From Rhopalosiphum padi (taxonomy: Eukaryota; Arthropoda; Insecta; Hemiptera; Aphididae): a stretch of DNA of 64,000 nt. The stretch is from positions 92,013,714-92,077,713 of the forward strand of contig NC_083598.1 of assembly GCF_020882245.1 (NCBI RefSeq), in the 5' to 3' direction. The translations under genes and the position numbers were made by a program. Positions 26,880 to 41,000 of the stretch are shown here, in pieces. Below the pieces are notes generated by a model, which was given only the letters and a program-made list of their open reading frames with translations, was not told the origin of the DNA and made no database searches. Positions within the stretch are counted from its first letter, which is position 1, and the number at the start of each line of letters is the position of its first letter.

Positions 26880-28461
26880 CAGTGGTGCAATTATCGGGAG
26901 TGTACAATTCACAGGGGCCCCAGGTCTTGAGGGGCCTCTAGATTAAAAAACTCAATCTGTACGATATTCTTTTACTATAATCTGTAATATGCACATATTA
27001 TAATATTTGTCTTAATATAATAAATAATGATGTCTTTACTCTTTTGAATTAGAGAATAATTCAAATTACGAGTACCTATGTGAGAAAACAGTTAAGTGTA
27101 TCGTAATGCAGTATATAGGTCCGAAATGGGGATAAAGAGTTAGAGTATACTCTATAATTGAAAATTTGAAACTTCTTTTATTATTATACATAATTATGTT
27201 GGTGTGTGTACTGTGTAGGTAGTGTGTAAGTTATGACTTGTGACAATATTACCTGTATGTCTAACGATAATAAGACAAAAAAAGTGGGCAAGTGGGTATC
27301 GCTCTGCTGTATAGTAGTGATGGAGAGTAGGTCACTATAATGGATGTGTTAAACTTGAATACAACGACTGTATCATTGTATACGAAAAACGATTCTGAAC
27401 GGAGATGATTTTTCAGTAAATGGTAATTATCAGGATATATCATATTATTACCTATATTTAAATTGTAATATATCGTTATATTACGCGATTTCGTAAAAAA
27501 TTAAATTTCTTAAGCTCATAAAATTTTTTCTTTATCGACGCTAGAATTTTTTTTTACAATTACCTAAAGGATTAAAGGAAAACTTATGGATAACCTTGTA
27601 TTGGATTTTTGAACCTTAAGTATAAATCACAAAAATTTTATGAATTTTCAACTTCAAAATTCCTTGCAAATTTTCGCGATTTTGATATATTTCGTAAATA
27701 TTTGAACTTTAAATGCTTATAAACAAAAATTGTGTTCAACGATTTTTGATTTTTTTTTACTACGATAAGTTCAACTTATAATAAACCTTGTATTAAATTT
27801 TAAAGATTTTTGGATAGCCAAAAATATAAACATTTGGTGAAAATTTCAAGTATTTACAATGATTCGTTTTCGAGTTAGAGCAAAATCAAAAAATCGATTT
27901 TGTCAAAAAGTGGTTATACGTAAAAATTTCCGTTTTTCCGTAATTTTTTCAGGGTTTTTCTCGACGCTTTTGAACATTTTTTACTTTTGACCCCCCAAAG
28001 TACCAACTAGATGAATTTTCCTTTTCAAACAGGGGCTGAAGTCAAAAATCGAAGCATTATTACTACTCCAAAAAGTGATGACAGACACAAAAATAAAAAA
28101 AAATAAAAAACACACATCATTGTAAAATCAATACATTCATCACTCCGTTCAGAATCTAATATTATCTATCTATAGAATTTTTGTATTACTAGGTATCTAA
28201 TAATAATGAATTGGATATAAACAAAATCATTAATGATTTTGCTGCCGTAAAAACAAGAGTTAATTTTTATGTTTAATTTTAAATAAAAAAAAAATTTAAC
28301 TAATAAAAATTATAATTATATTAATTAATACTATGACATATGAGAAAACAATATTTTTAAAAGTTATTATAAGGTATGACTGTTTTATATTTTTATTATT
28401 CGGTAAGGGCTCCGGTCTAGAAATTTTCACATAGGCCCCTTATTATCAAGTTGCTCCACTG
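26880..28461. mobile_element. hAT-type element, 1.6 kb, non-coding, with nested repeat
   Basis: CTCGTAGT at 26872-26879 is perfectly repeated at 28462-28469. Termini CAGTGGTGCAA (left) and CAGTGGAGCAA (reverse complement of right) differ at one base. These are classical hAT features. The ends carry GGGGCCCCAGG-type and AGGCCCC blocks. No transposase is encoded. Much of the interior (about 27290-28170) belongs to dispersed repeat family R1, so it appears to be a repeat inserted in a hAT copy, or captured by it. Confidence 0.85.
27290..28170. repeat. Dispersed repeat family R1, best-preserved copy
   Basis: The left part contains GATTCTGAACGGAGATGAT (about 27389) and the right part contains its opposite, ATCACTCCGTTCAGAATC (about 28139), so the unit has inverted outer blocks. 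The interior has repeated phrases such as TTTGAACTTTAAATGCTTATAA and TTTTGAATTTT-like runs. Shared blocks occur at 12040-12930, 32640-33470 and 42740-43850. There is no coding sequence. Confidence 0.6.
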
Positions 28462-29411
28462 CTCGTAGTAAGCCGTTTTTCTGTTTTCAGACGCTTTATG
28501 ACACATATTAATTATAATTAAGGCTTGTACAGTTGTGCTGCAAATTGATGTAATAATTTAATTTAAAAAATCTTATCGAATGAATAAATATCTACGTCAA
28601 AAATTATTTCAATGATGTCATAAGATTGTCATTTTTTATTTTTTCAACGTCCCAGTCTCTTTTCAATAAAATAACATATTGGTTATCCTTAATTCTATTA
28701 TTTGTAAGTTATAAACTTGTAACTCGAAAGTATGTTTTTTTAATTATTTTTTGATTTTAATGAACACCTTTGATTTTTGAGTAGTGAAAAAGTATTAAAC
28801 GATTTGAGTAACACATAAATAAATGTTACAAAGTATCTTTTAACAATTTACTGCTAGCTGCTATATAGAGTATAGTGTATACGATGTCAAATAAGCATTC
28901 ATTTTTTCTTTAGTACAGCGGTTATATTCATATTTCAGTCTTATGGACATGACTATGTTTGCTGTGTCTTGTGTGTTGTGTGTGTTTCCAAGTAGGTACA
29001 TAAGTATATGCTGTATATTTACCATATTATGTCCATACATCTTAGAACGTTATGTAAATATTGTAAATGTAAAGATGAAAAACGATGATAAGCTCAAAAT
29101 ATGATCAAAAATTAAAGATTATGAAAAACAAAATAAAATAAATTATATAAGATTTAATAAATAATAATCATAAATAGGTACCGAAGAAAATCCCAAGAAT
29201 CGAAAATGAGAGTAATTCTAGCTAATAATTATCTATCTACATCTACGGATATATACATTTTTAACTAATTAAACATGATAATAATATTGGAGATTAGTAT
29301 AATAGTATGAAGAAATGTTACATATATTTTAATAATATATTATAACATATAGTATACATAACAATATGTTAAGGTTGGTTTGAGAATTATTAATAACATA
29401 ATCTACAACGA

Positions 29412-29861
29412 GGGTGTTTGTAAATTCCACCAATTTACAGCCTTACAGGTAATCAATTTTGAATTTTATGGTTGAATTTAAAACATGTAAATTCCACCGA
29501 TATTTTTATTTTGACCTGTAAAAAACATAAACTCTACCGATGGTAAAATCCACAGATTACAACTATTTTTTTTGTTAAATCTGCATCAAATCATTATCAA
29601 TCCAAATTTTATTTAAGTTATTTAATTTTTTTACTATTAACTAATTGTTTGTTATTGATAATTAATAATTATTTATATATATATATATATTAATTGTATT
29701 TTTATCTTTTTTTTTCAACTAACTAATAATTATAGTGATCATTATTGATTATTATATATATTTTTTTATTTTTGTATAAAAATGTAGAATTACAATTTTC
29801 CGGTGGAATTTACACGAAAAAAGTTTAAAAAGGTTCTAATTAGTGGAATTTACATGCACCC
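29412..29861. mobile_element. 450-bp TIR element with 8-bp target duplication
   Basis: TACAACGA at 29404-29411 is repeated exactly at 29862-29869. The left end GGGTGTTTGTAAATTCCACC matches the reverse complement of the right end, GGGTGCATGTAAATTCCACT. The motif GTAAATTCCACCG recurs inside both arms in opposite orientations, giving sub-terminal repeats. Eight-bp duplications suit hAT or P-like transposases, but the GGGTG end is not the usual hAT CAGNG, so the superfamily is left open. Confidence 0.8.
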
Positions 29862-32041
29862 TACAACGATGTAGTCATAATAGAAAAATATTCATAGTTA
29901 TAACTTATAAATTATAATAATAATATAGGTTTTATGAATGTTGAAGCACTTGAAGTTGAAGCTTAAAATAATTAATTCATGAAGACATCTTCATTTTAGA
30001 TGGCGTTGGAATGGTTGCTTTATATTTCATGAAATCAATATGGCATTGTATTGATTATTGTATATTGAACCTGTTGACTTTTAAATGGACTTATAGAAAC
30101 TTATTTCAGTGCATTTTTTATGTGGTTTTGAAATGTTGAGATGTTATTACTAAAACATGATAATTACCGTAAATATAGGTACTTGAAATTTGCATCAAAT
30201 ATTTATAATATAATTTCATAAAATAATAATATTTTTTAATTATTTTGCATTTTTTGACCTATATATTTATGGTCGATTCAGACCACAGTTCCACTCGGTT
30301 TGGCGTTCTTCTGTCTATGTATTTTCCATGAGCAAATCAAAGCTGCCTTAAAATCTGCCCTAATGCCTTATGTATATACGTATTAAGAGAACTCTATTAA
30401 GTAAACACGGAAATGAAACCGATAGAACGAGCTATTAAGTATTTTAAATATACACAATCTTAGACAAATTTTAGCCTTTTTTTAAATTTGTTTTTTAAAG
30501 TTTTCTTGACAATTTTTATACAACTATTTATCATTAGAAACAATATATGTCAAATTATGTATGGTAATAGATACAATATTACTACGAAATATACAAGAGT
30601 ATCCGTGGATAACCTGTCACGACAGGTTTAATGCTATAACTTTGGACTGTACGTATATTATATCAAATAACATACAGTGATCTAAGTGATCTAACAGATA
30701 TAAAATATTAATAGTATACTTTATAATCAGATGTTATAATTAATAATTATTAAATTAAATTAGAAGGTCGTGTACACATGTAGTTCCGAATAGTTTATAA
30801 TGACTCTTATACATTGATTTTGTTACATTTTCGTACTACTGGTTTTCTACACTAAAATGTTTAGATTATTTTGTCTAATATCTATGTGTAAAATTATTGT
30901 AATTTGGCGTAATGTCATTTATTAATTCTTATATTATTCACTCCAACTCGCTAGATGACATTTTTGAAAAATAAAAATGTCAGATGTTATAGCGGTAATG
31001 TGGAAAATAAACATTTTATCATACAAAATCTGATTTATAATGATTAAAAAAAATTATCATACTAATATTGAATCTCTATTAATTTCTAACGTTTCTGTAA
31101 TCCTGAATCATGTTTGTTGTATTTTAAACACTAATTACTTTTATACCTAATGCATAATTATATTAACGACATTTTTTTTACAACGTGATCTGCAATGTTT
31201 TGTTTTTTTTCAATGTGTAAATGTGTTTGTGCACTTTGAGCTGAGGAACTATAATAATTCTGATGGGTATTTTTTAATTTTCGAAGATATAACATATTGT
31301 TACCCGGCGTATTAAGTATGCAATATTACTACACATGCACATGTAAAAAGTATGTATAGTAATGTAGCTAATAAGCCATAGAAGATAGAACTCTGAACAA
31401 TGTAGCCGGTATTCTGTTCTTCGGTTTTTATTAATATGTGTATAATTTTTTTTATAAAACATTTAAACAAAATATTTTGGGTCAATAAGTAAAAATCTTT
31501 ATCAGTCTTTAAATAGGTATTTTTCTAATGTACATTTCCTATTAAAAATAAGATCCCTCCTAAAAATTAAAATTATCACCGATGATTATTATTAAATTAC
31601 AGTTTAATGTTTATTATAGTATATTTTCAATTACTCAAAATATCCAGTTCAATGATATCAAATATGAACACACACATCACGCTCACACACATGGGCGCGC
31701 TCGTATAAATGAGAACGTTTATAATTAACGGATAAAATAAAAATAATGAGTATAAAAAAAATAAAATATAAAAATGTAACATACAGATTGTAACTTAAAT
31801 TATAATTGCAATATTAACGAATACTTATTAAATAGTTATAAAGGTTATATAATATTAGTTTTTACTTGTTATCTATGTAATGCGTAGTACGTTTTACAAA
31901 GAAAAATAATACATTTTACATAAATCAAACATATAGAACGTAAGGAGTTTTCAGCCCTAAAATGAAAGGAATCAACTTTGTAAGAAACGTATACAGTGCA
32001 GTATAATACAAGAGTAAATTTAATACGTGATTGTCAATTTT

Positions 32042-35000
32042 CTAAGGAAATTGAATTCTCTGCATGTTGTTCCGTCTTTCCACAGTCAGTGTGATTTTGT
32101 CTCCGGCAGACGCCACCAATGGTACGGTCAGACAGCAATCGGAATCGTCTGTCCTGGTATTATTGACCTGTAGACAATTACAGATAAATTAATATTCATA
32201 TGTATCAATGTATCATATTATCATGTTCCTGAAAATGTCGATAAATCGTTTATGAATAATAACGTGTATTGTTTAGTAATAATATATTACATGTATAAGT
32301 GTATAGTATTTATATTGACATTGTAGGTACTTAAATAGAACACAGCGCGCTTTCACATTTTTATGTATAAATAATTAATTATAAGTTTTTTTTTTATAAA
32401 ACAATTTTTTAAATCATACTTTAAATATAAAAAAATAATCATTTTACGTTTTCTTTAAAAAATGTTATATTTATTTATTAATGTGTTTAAAAAAAATTAT
32501 CGTATTAAAGCGTTTTTTAAAATTTTAAAGCATAAAATATCGCATATTTTGAAAATTGTATGCCTAACATGAGTTGCATGTGTAATATTTAAGTCTTTTT
32601 TATTGAATTGAAAAATATCAATTCAATGATATGTTATTGTGTATAAAAATGATTCTGAGCGGAAACGGCCCATCAGCATATATTATCAAGTAATATATTT
32701 ATTAAATAAAGCTATCAAAGTAATTTATTCTACTTTTAGTATTAAAATAGGTTAGGTGGTACTATTGACTACCTTTCCACCCTGTATTTTTTTGCTATTT
32801 AGTTTAATATAAAAATTACTTATTGCACAAATAAATGTATAATTTTGCTTTTTAATAAAAGAAAAAATGTATTTTAATATAATTTTATTCGAAGATATTG
32901 CATTTATTTTATTACATTAGTTTTTAATTATCATAATAATATATATTTATATAAACTTATAACTCATAGTATCTATAAATAGATAATATTTTAAAATAAA
33001 TCAAAAGTTTTATTGCGTATAGTAAAATTTACAATAATATAAAATACATAAAACTTGAAGTTCTCCCGAATGATGTTTTTAAATTATAACAAAATAATTA
33101 ATATATTGTTATTTATCGTTTAAGTAAGTAATTTCGCCAAAATTGAAACTTAAAATGTTTGTGAAAAATAATTGTTTTTATACATTTTTTAGATTTTATC
33201 GTTTCAGAATGAACTAAATACATATGAAGAATTCCGTATTAAATTTTCAAAACTGATAAAAAAAAAAATTTTGTGCATTTTTAACTATACCTACAATAGT
33301 TTTTAATTTTAGCAATTTTGAAGAATTTCGATAAAATTCTAACTTCAGATGCATATAAAATCAAATTATACAGATTTGTACAGATTTAAGAATAACTATT
33401 AAGTAGGATCTTGTATTATATTTTCAAGAATTTTGGTCCAGTAAATATATTTTTAACAACATTTATAGAAAAAAAAAACAAAAAATTGTTTTTCTTATAT
33501 GTATATAGGTTGAAAAACAGGTCCGTCTTTCCAGCACCCCTTTATTGGCCGTATTTACTATTTTTTGTTTTAAATATTTATATTTACAAAATAGCATAGT
33601 GAATAAACCTCAAACCGCTATTGAGACTTTACCTTATTGTACAGATGTTGTGCCTAATATTAAATTTCTTTTACAAATATTCACAACTCTTCCTGTTACA
33701 ACAATTACGTCAAAACGTAATTTTTCTACCTTAAAATGACTGAAAACATACTTAGGGTCAACAATGACTGAAAATAGACTAAATGGATTAGGTTTAGTAA
33801 ACATAAATAAAAAAGAGATCATTTCAGAAACTGAAATCATTGAGGATTTTGCAAAAAAAGCACCAAGAAAATTGGATTTCGCAGATTGGTCAAAATAATT
33901 TTATACAATTTTTACTGTTGTTTTTATACACCTATAATTTTGTTTGGACTAAAACACCCGTTTTTATTATTAAATTACTATTTATTATTATGTACATATA
34001 TATTAACTTAATGACTGACTGAAAATATAAATAAACTATTGCATTAAAAACATTAAATATTTGGTTTATTTTCATTTTTCTTTTTGGTAGTAGGTAATGT
34101 ATATGGTAAAATTTTAGACAGCGGGTGCCCCTCCCCCTAAAAAATTCTGGATACGTCACTGATAAAAGATTGGAGAAGACAATTTTTTCAATTTTATTAT
34201 TAATTTAATATGATCTGTATTGTCGAAAATTTTTTCAAAGTCTATAAAAATTATATCGGTAAAGTACAAGTAAAATTGTATTGGTGGTATCACTTAGCGT
34301 GAACACATTTTATGTAACATTGTATAGTAAATAAGTGTATTAAAAAAATATTGAATGAACACCTACTTGAATTATACGGTCGTATCGTTTCAGCATGCCA
34401 CTCAAGTCAGCCGGACCGCCTTTTCTGATATTATTAACAAATACTCCTCGCTCGTACAAACCATCTGATATACTAAATCCGAAATCTTCGTACACTGCGT
34501 CTTTGAACAAAGTAACCTTTACAAAAGAAGGTGGTGTTATTTTATACCCGTAGTTCAATTTATATATATATATATACATATAGGCTAAAACTCCATCTCC
34601 ATTTATGTTACATTTAAGTCTAACAACAAATGTCTTTTGCGATTTCGATACAATTTTAAAATAAAACGAATTCCTAAAGTTATATAGATTCACTAAAATG
34701 AGTAAATTAAAAAAATACTGTATGTAAATACTATTGAATTGTAGAACATATTTTACTGACAATTTAAAAAAAAAATGTTCAACAAATAATATTGGTAGAG
34801 TTAATTGTATAGGTCAATAATTAGACCAGTGGAATTGACCTACAAAATTATATTACAAATATAATAATTATAATCAGTGGAATTTATAACCGCCTAGTGA
34901 AACAGGGTGAAATCCTAAATCTGTGGAACTTAATATCGAGATTGTTTATACACAGTGATTTAATAAACATGTTAAGGTTAACTCCAATTATTTTCTTCAA

Positions 35001-38000
35001 TAATGCAGTTATTCAAAATCTGATACTTGGAATTTTTAAAATATTAAAATATTTTAAAATTCTTGAGACATCGAAAAATTCGAATTTTTATACACTAAAT
35101 AATTTACAATAAAAATAAGAAATTCTCAGTATTTACTTTGTATCACTACTAGACATTCCTAAAGTAGTAGGAAATGTCTCAAGAATTTGAAAATCGGTCT
35201 TTAAACTATATTTAAAAATGTCAAAATCAGAATTTGAATTTATTAAATGAAAAGATGGGATTATTATGTTTGGTGAATAACCTTGCAGTATAATATCAAA
35301 CGATTAGTAAAATATTAATATAATATACGATTCTAATTCTAAATCATAATGGCCGTCGACTTACCTGGAACAGGTCGAAATCGAGCAACCCGTCCCGGTC
35401 CTGGTTCTCGGCAATCTTGAATATGCTGTCAATGTCGTAGTCGGCGTGCTCGCGTATGTAGTATGGGCGGAGTGTGCCGCCAAAATAGTCACTGTCGAAC
35501 TCCGGCACCTTCCTCTGGGCGCTCTTGGACCTGTGCCTGAACACGATGCGGTCGGGTGTTGGCTCATGCAAGTTGGGCGCCGACCGGGTACAGGTGTCCG
35601 ACTCGATGGCCGAGTCCTCCGCGGCGGCGGCGGAACTGGACAGCATACCAGCGCTGGTGTACAACGATCGTTGTTGCGGCCGTGAAACGGTGATCACTAC
35701 CCTGTCATCGGTGTTCTGCAGCTGCGCTATGGCAGTGGACAATGGCGCCTCAGATAGGTCTGCGCCGTTAATCGCCAGCAAACGGTCACCCACATGTATG
35801 GCGCCCGTTCGGTCGGCCAATCCACCTGCATAACAGCACGTTACAGTGATCATATTACGACCAACTATTGATGCGCGCAAATTTTAACACGATGCGAAAT
35901 GACTGACGCGAATATATTTAAAAATTCCGAAAAATCAGATTTTGAATTACTGCATTATGTATTATGAAGAATAAAATAAGATGAGCGCACTTTGTGAACC
36001 ACCTTGTATATTTAAATAAAAATAAAATATAATATTTTCTATACTATCTATGATTCCATGTTAGGTATTATTTTGTTTAAAAAACGGAAATCATATACTT
36101 GCGATAAAATCAAAAAATAATACTATTATTTAGGTACTGTGATATTTATGTTGCTATTATAATTAGATTTTATAGTTTGCGTGTATAGCGTATTTATGTA
36201 TAATGTAATAACCGTAACTTACATTAACGATTCCCGTTATTATAGTGATTTTTATCTGTTGAATTGTACGCCATTATTTTTCTACGCAATAACACGCAAG
36301 CTATAGATATACGTCATACATATTTTATTTGATCCAACGAAATAACGTAGGTACTACAATGTTGTGTACTTGTGTATTTTCAAGTTTATACGACATTTTA
36401 AAATTAAACAGCTCAATTAATTAAAACTATAAGGAATACTTTATGAACGTAACTAAATTAATAGTCAATCAAACATTAGACCTAAACATTAGATTTTATA
36501 TTTTAAAACCTGCAAAATTGTAATTTAACTTTAATTTGATTATTTTTTGGAAATTCGGAAAAATTAAAAATTAAATTAAGTATATAATTTAAAAAATATC
36601 TAATCATAATGTTTATTACAATTATTTTCAATACCTGGTGATAATTCTTGTATAGAAATTGGTAATCGAGAATCTTCCGAACCTGTAATGGTAATACCCA
36701 AAGGTTCACCTTTTTTGTATAGTTCTACTGTGTATTGAACCAAATCATCTTCATTTTCATAATCATCTATAATAAACCAAATCAAATAATCATATTTAAT
36801 CCATGCAATTATAATTTATTATTCTACATTTATAATGAATCATAATTATTAAATACCCACTAATTATGAATATACCGTAGGTACTATTTATTAATAAATA
36901 ATTTGATATTTTAATACAAATAAATTGGGCATTATAACCTATCTACCTACCACATAAAGAATCTAATAAATTGTTAAATAAAATGAAATAAGTAAATCAT
37001 GTTTTTTAATTTGAAAAGTCATTACTCATCACCTACCTTAAGATTATATTAAAAGATTGTTAAGAGTAAAAATAATTTAAACCTATATAGTTTATACGTA
37101 CAATTTTGCTAGGTACCTGTACAAAACGACTCTCAAATAGTTACATAGTTTTAAAACATTCTGCATCATTGGTTCAACACACGTATCACTTATTCACTTA
37201 GTATAATAATAAAATTAATCAAATATATATTCGAATAAAACAATAATTATTAGTTATTGTTTAAAGAATAATTTTAAAATATGTACTACTAAAAGTTAAT
37301 ACACAATATTATTTTGACTATTTTTAATATTAAGTATATTTTTCCTATATCTGAAGGTATAAAAATTTATTTTATTTATGGTGTTTGGTATTTATGTATT
37401 CTATCCATAGTAAATGTCTTTTAATTTTAGTCAAATAAATAAAATAATAGCAAAACAATGATTTAGAAACATAATAAATACAAAATAAATTTGTTTTCTC
37501 AAATACAACTTTTAATTTTTTCAGTAATAAAATATAATTAGTGTAGATTAAAAATGTTAATTGAAAACGTATTAGAATTATGAAAAGTCGTAATTGTTAA
37601 ATTAAGAGAAATACTTTTATGTTATAAATATATAATATACATTGTTTAAAAAACATCAATTAAATGATAAACATCAAACTCCAGATAATCAATATAAAAT
37701 AACGCGCTTAATTTAGAGTAATATGTTCTTAGTCTAGCAGTGCCAAAACGTATTATACATATTATCCTGTACAATTAATAAAATAAAAAATAAATACTAA
37801 ACGGTTACTTTAATTATTTTTTATTTTTATTAGAGTTTAAGTACAACTGTTCAACATTAAGTAATTTGGTGATTTGGTCTTTATTATAGTTACCCGTAAT
37901 AACATAAATGTATATAATTGTTTAAAAAAATAAAATATTCATTCTATTAAGGGGATATTTAAATGTTTTACTAAAATTAGGTAAAAGTAAATAAAAAATA

Positions 38001-41000
38001 AATAAATCCAAACAATTTTAAATAAGAAGACAGTAATTTTATAATAACTTTTTTAGCTAAAACCTGATGTATATGCAAAAATTAAATTTTTTTTAAAGTT
38101 TTTTTTCATATAACTTAATTTTGTTTGAAAATATTTATATAATTATTATGATATATAATATTTTTTTCTAAACATAATATTTTACAATCAAAATCAAATT
38201 GGTCCTATTTAAAACAATGATTATGTATTATTGCATATATTATTGGTGTGTTAAGGCTATAAGTATATTACCTATAGCCGTATTGGAAGTCCGTACTCGC
38301 AGCGTCACTACGTCTCCAGCCTCTTGGAGTATACTACTTGCTTCTTGTCTAGTGCAATCACTTAACGATTTATTATTCACAGCCAACAATGTGTCACCAA
38401 CTTTTAATGTACCCGACCGATGAGCTATAGAACCAGGTACGATTTCCGAAATGCTCACTTGTCCATTGCCATCGTCTATACATATAAGCACCGATCAATG
38501 TGATATAATTACTAATTAGTTATAATTTATATAAATATTCTTTATCCACGTATAACAAAGGTTAAAACAAAATATTTATTAAATAATATATACATTATAT
38601 TAATGTACTCGTACATATTATTATTTATTATTCATAATAGACGATTACGATTTACCTGTTATCGTAATTCCGAGACTTCTGTAGTCATTTTTCAGTAGTT
38701 TTACCGTAAATTCTCCTGATGTAGGTACCACAAAATCTGTTATATCAAACTCCACCTTGATGCAGGCATTTTTTACTTCGGGTCCTAAAAAGTCGTGCAG
38801 TGGTTGTTGGAATAAAGGCACAAAACTGGTGCTCTTGCACCCATTCACAGATAATATGCGATCACCTACTTGCACGCAACCGGTTCTAACAAAAAATAAA
38901 AATGTGTATCATATTATTATATATAATTAAACGGGAAAGTCGCTAGAAAAAAAGGAAATTTCATATGAAAGCTACCTGTCAGTGGGTCCTCCTGGTTCAA
39001 TATAACAAACGACAAGTGCTAAGTTATTGGATCGGATATCCATTCCAAACCGACCATTTTCGTCGGCCACCAAAGTCAATATAGTGTAATCTACTCTTAC
39101 TACGTTATCTATGAACAAACCAATATTGTTAAAATTTAAAATATTTTATAATCATCAGATGATAAAATCCTCGTAAATATTGTATTATAATGAATCTTAC
39201 GTGTTTCCGTTGGTTCCCAAACTATCGGATCTATTGGATCTTCGTATACGGAGTACAAATGTTGACGCGAATCGTACGACGAACAGTCTATACATTTGGA
39301 GGCAATACAAATTTATAATATTATATAAATATAGCCTATAGGTAAATACCTATAGTCAATTGTATATTTTAAGAGCATTTTTAGGGCAATCCCACCTCTT
39401 GATATTTTTATCGTACTTATTTTCGTTGATAATTTTTATATAACTTAATTTCTAATTCGAAAATAAATGAATTGTGCAATTTTTATTTGGCGAGCATGAT
39501 TTCATAATCTACAATCATAATTCATGGTTACAAGCCTCAATAGATTATTTGATGATGGTTATACAAAAAAAAGGAGTATAAATATTATCTTGTAAACATG
39601 GATTTTTTCCATCGTATTTTACATATTATATCATTTGTATCTTTATTTTGTTGCTTTTTTGTTTGATAAATGAACATTCAAATACGCATATTGTTGTCAC
39701 CCAAATTGTAAATTAGAATAGATCTATGTGAAAAAAATATCGTTTTAGAACAAGTTAGTACTACTATAGACAGTGTCCCGTGAGGATTTACCCATTGCAA
39801 TATCTCCTACAATAATGAAGATATCATAATTATGATTTTTTTAAAAGACTCAAAGGGACAAGGACTACAAGTATTCATATTTTTATTTAATTAAATGTTT
39901 TGATAAAAAAGTTAAAAAAATAATTTTTGATTTAATTATTTAAAAAAAAATCGAAGATAATCATTTAGTTTATTTAGACATTATATAGACTTTTCAACAT
40001 TTTATTTTCATTAGCATCATGATTTTTAATATTTTTTTAGTTTTGAGAATATTTTTGTATTATTAAACGGGTACGAGCCCACGGGACACATATTTTTTGA
40101 CACTGGCACTTATATGATATTAAATAATTCACAATTTTTCTCGAACTGGAAAAAATATTATAAATCATGAGATTAATGAAAATAAAATGTTGAAACGTAA
40201 ACATTTTCAGAAAAATAAACTACAACATTTATTTTTTTTCCTTTTTTACCAAAACATTAAATTAAGTTAAAATATGAAATATTTGTAGCTCTTGTCCCTG
40301 TGAGTCTCATATAAAAAACTATAATATCTCCATTATTTCAAGAGATATAGCAATGAATAAATCCTAACGGGACACCTTATTGTACAGCGTGTTTGGTACT
40401 ATACTCAATTGTGAAATATAACCATACATTCGCACTTACATTCGGCGTGTATTAAGTCTGCGGTAAATGCCGGTATTATTTCTAATCTGAGAGTGGACTG
40501 AGCACCTCCACATGTTCGTAGAAGTTTGTACACGTCACTAGCAGCTGTCCTTAGCCCGGCCACCCTCGTATCATTGACTGCCACTATCTGGTCACCCGGA
40601 TATATAGCACCGCACCTTTAGTAAAATATTATTTCATATTCTCATTTGGTAATATGCATTGTTAAAAGTATATGTTAATACGAATAACGGAATACAAATG
40701 TAATTAGGGTATAAGAGTGTCTGAGTGTACTTAGTATTCCATTTGTAGTTAATTAGTTCATATTTTGTTTGTAATACTATTTTCTATTTATCTATTAAAA
40801 CCATTTTTAACGCAAGAACTAAGATAATATTCCTGATAATGAAATATCGCTCTTCAACACAAATTTGCTGTTGTTTGTGTGTGGATTAGTAAGAGAAGAC
40901 ACTTATCATCTTAACAATATTTATTTATAGACAGACAATAATTTTAGTAAAATAAAGAAATATATTTAAATTGTATATGTATTTAAAAGTGAAATGTTTC

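Larger units (their letters stand above)
26215..32041. other. Intergenic span between TMA7 and GRIP
   Basis: About 5.8 kb with no supportable gene. The left end probably holds the TMA7 first exon and promoter. The rest holds a 1.6-kb hAT insertion with a nested repeat copy (26880-28461) and a 450-bp element (29412-29861). Open frames at 27261 and 31274 are short and low-complexity. Confidence 0.55.

Noticed and set aside
35446..35833. Open frames on the + strand and a second minus frame over GRIP exon 11
   Set aside because: Shadows caused by the GC-rich codon usage of the real exon; only the frame encoding the PDZ6 half joins in phase to its neighbours.
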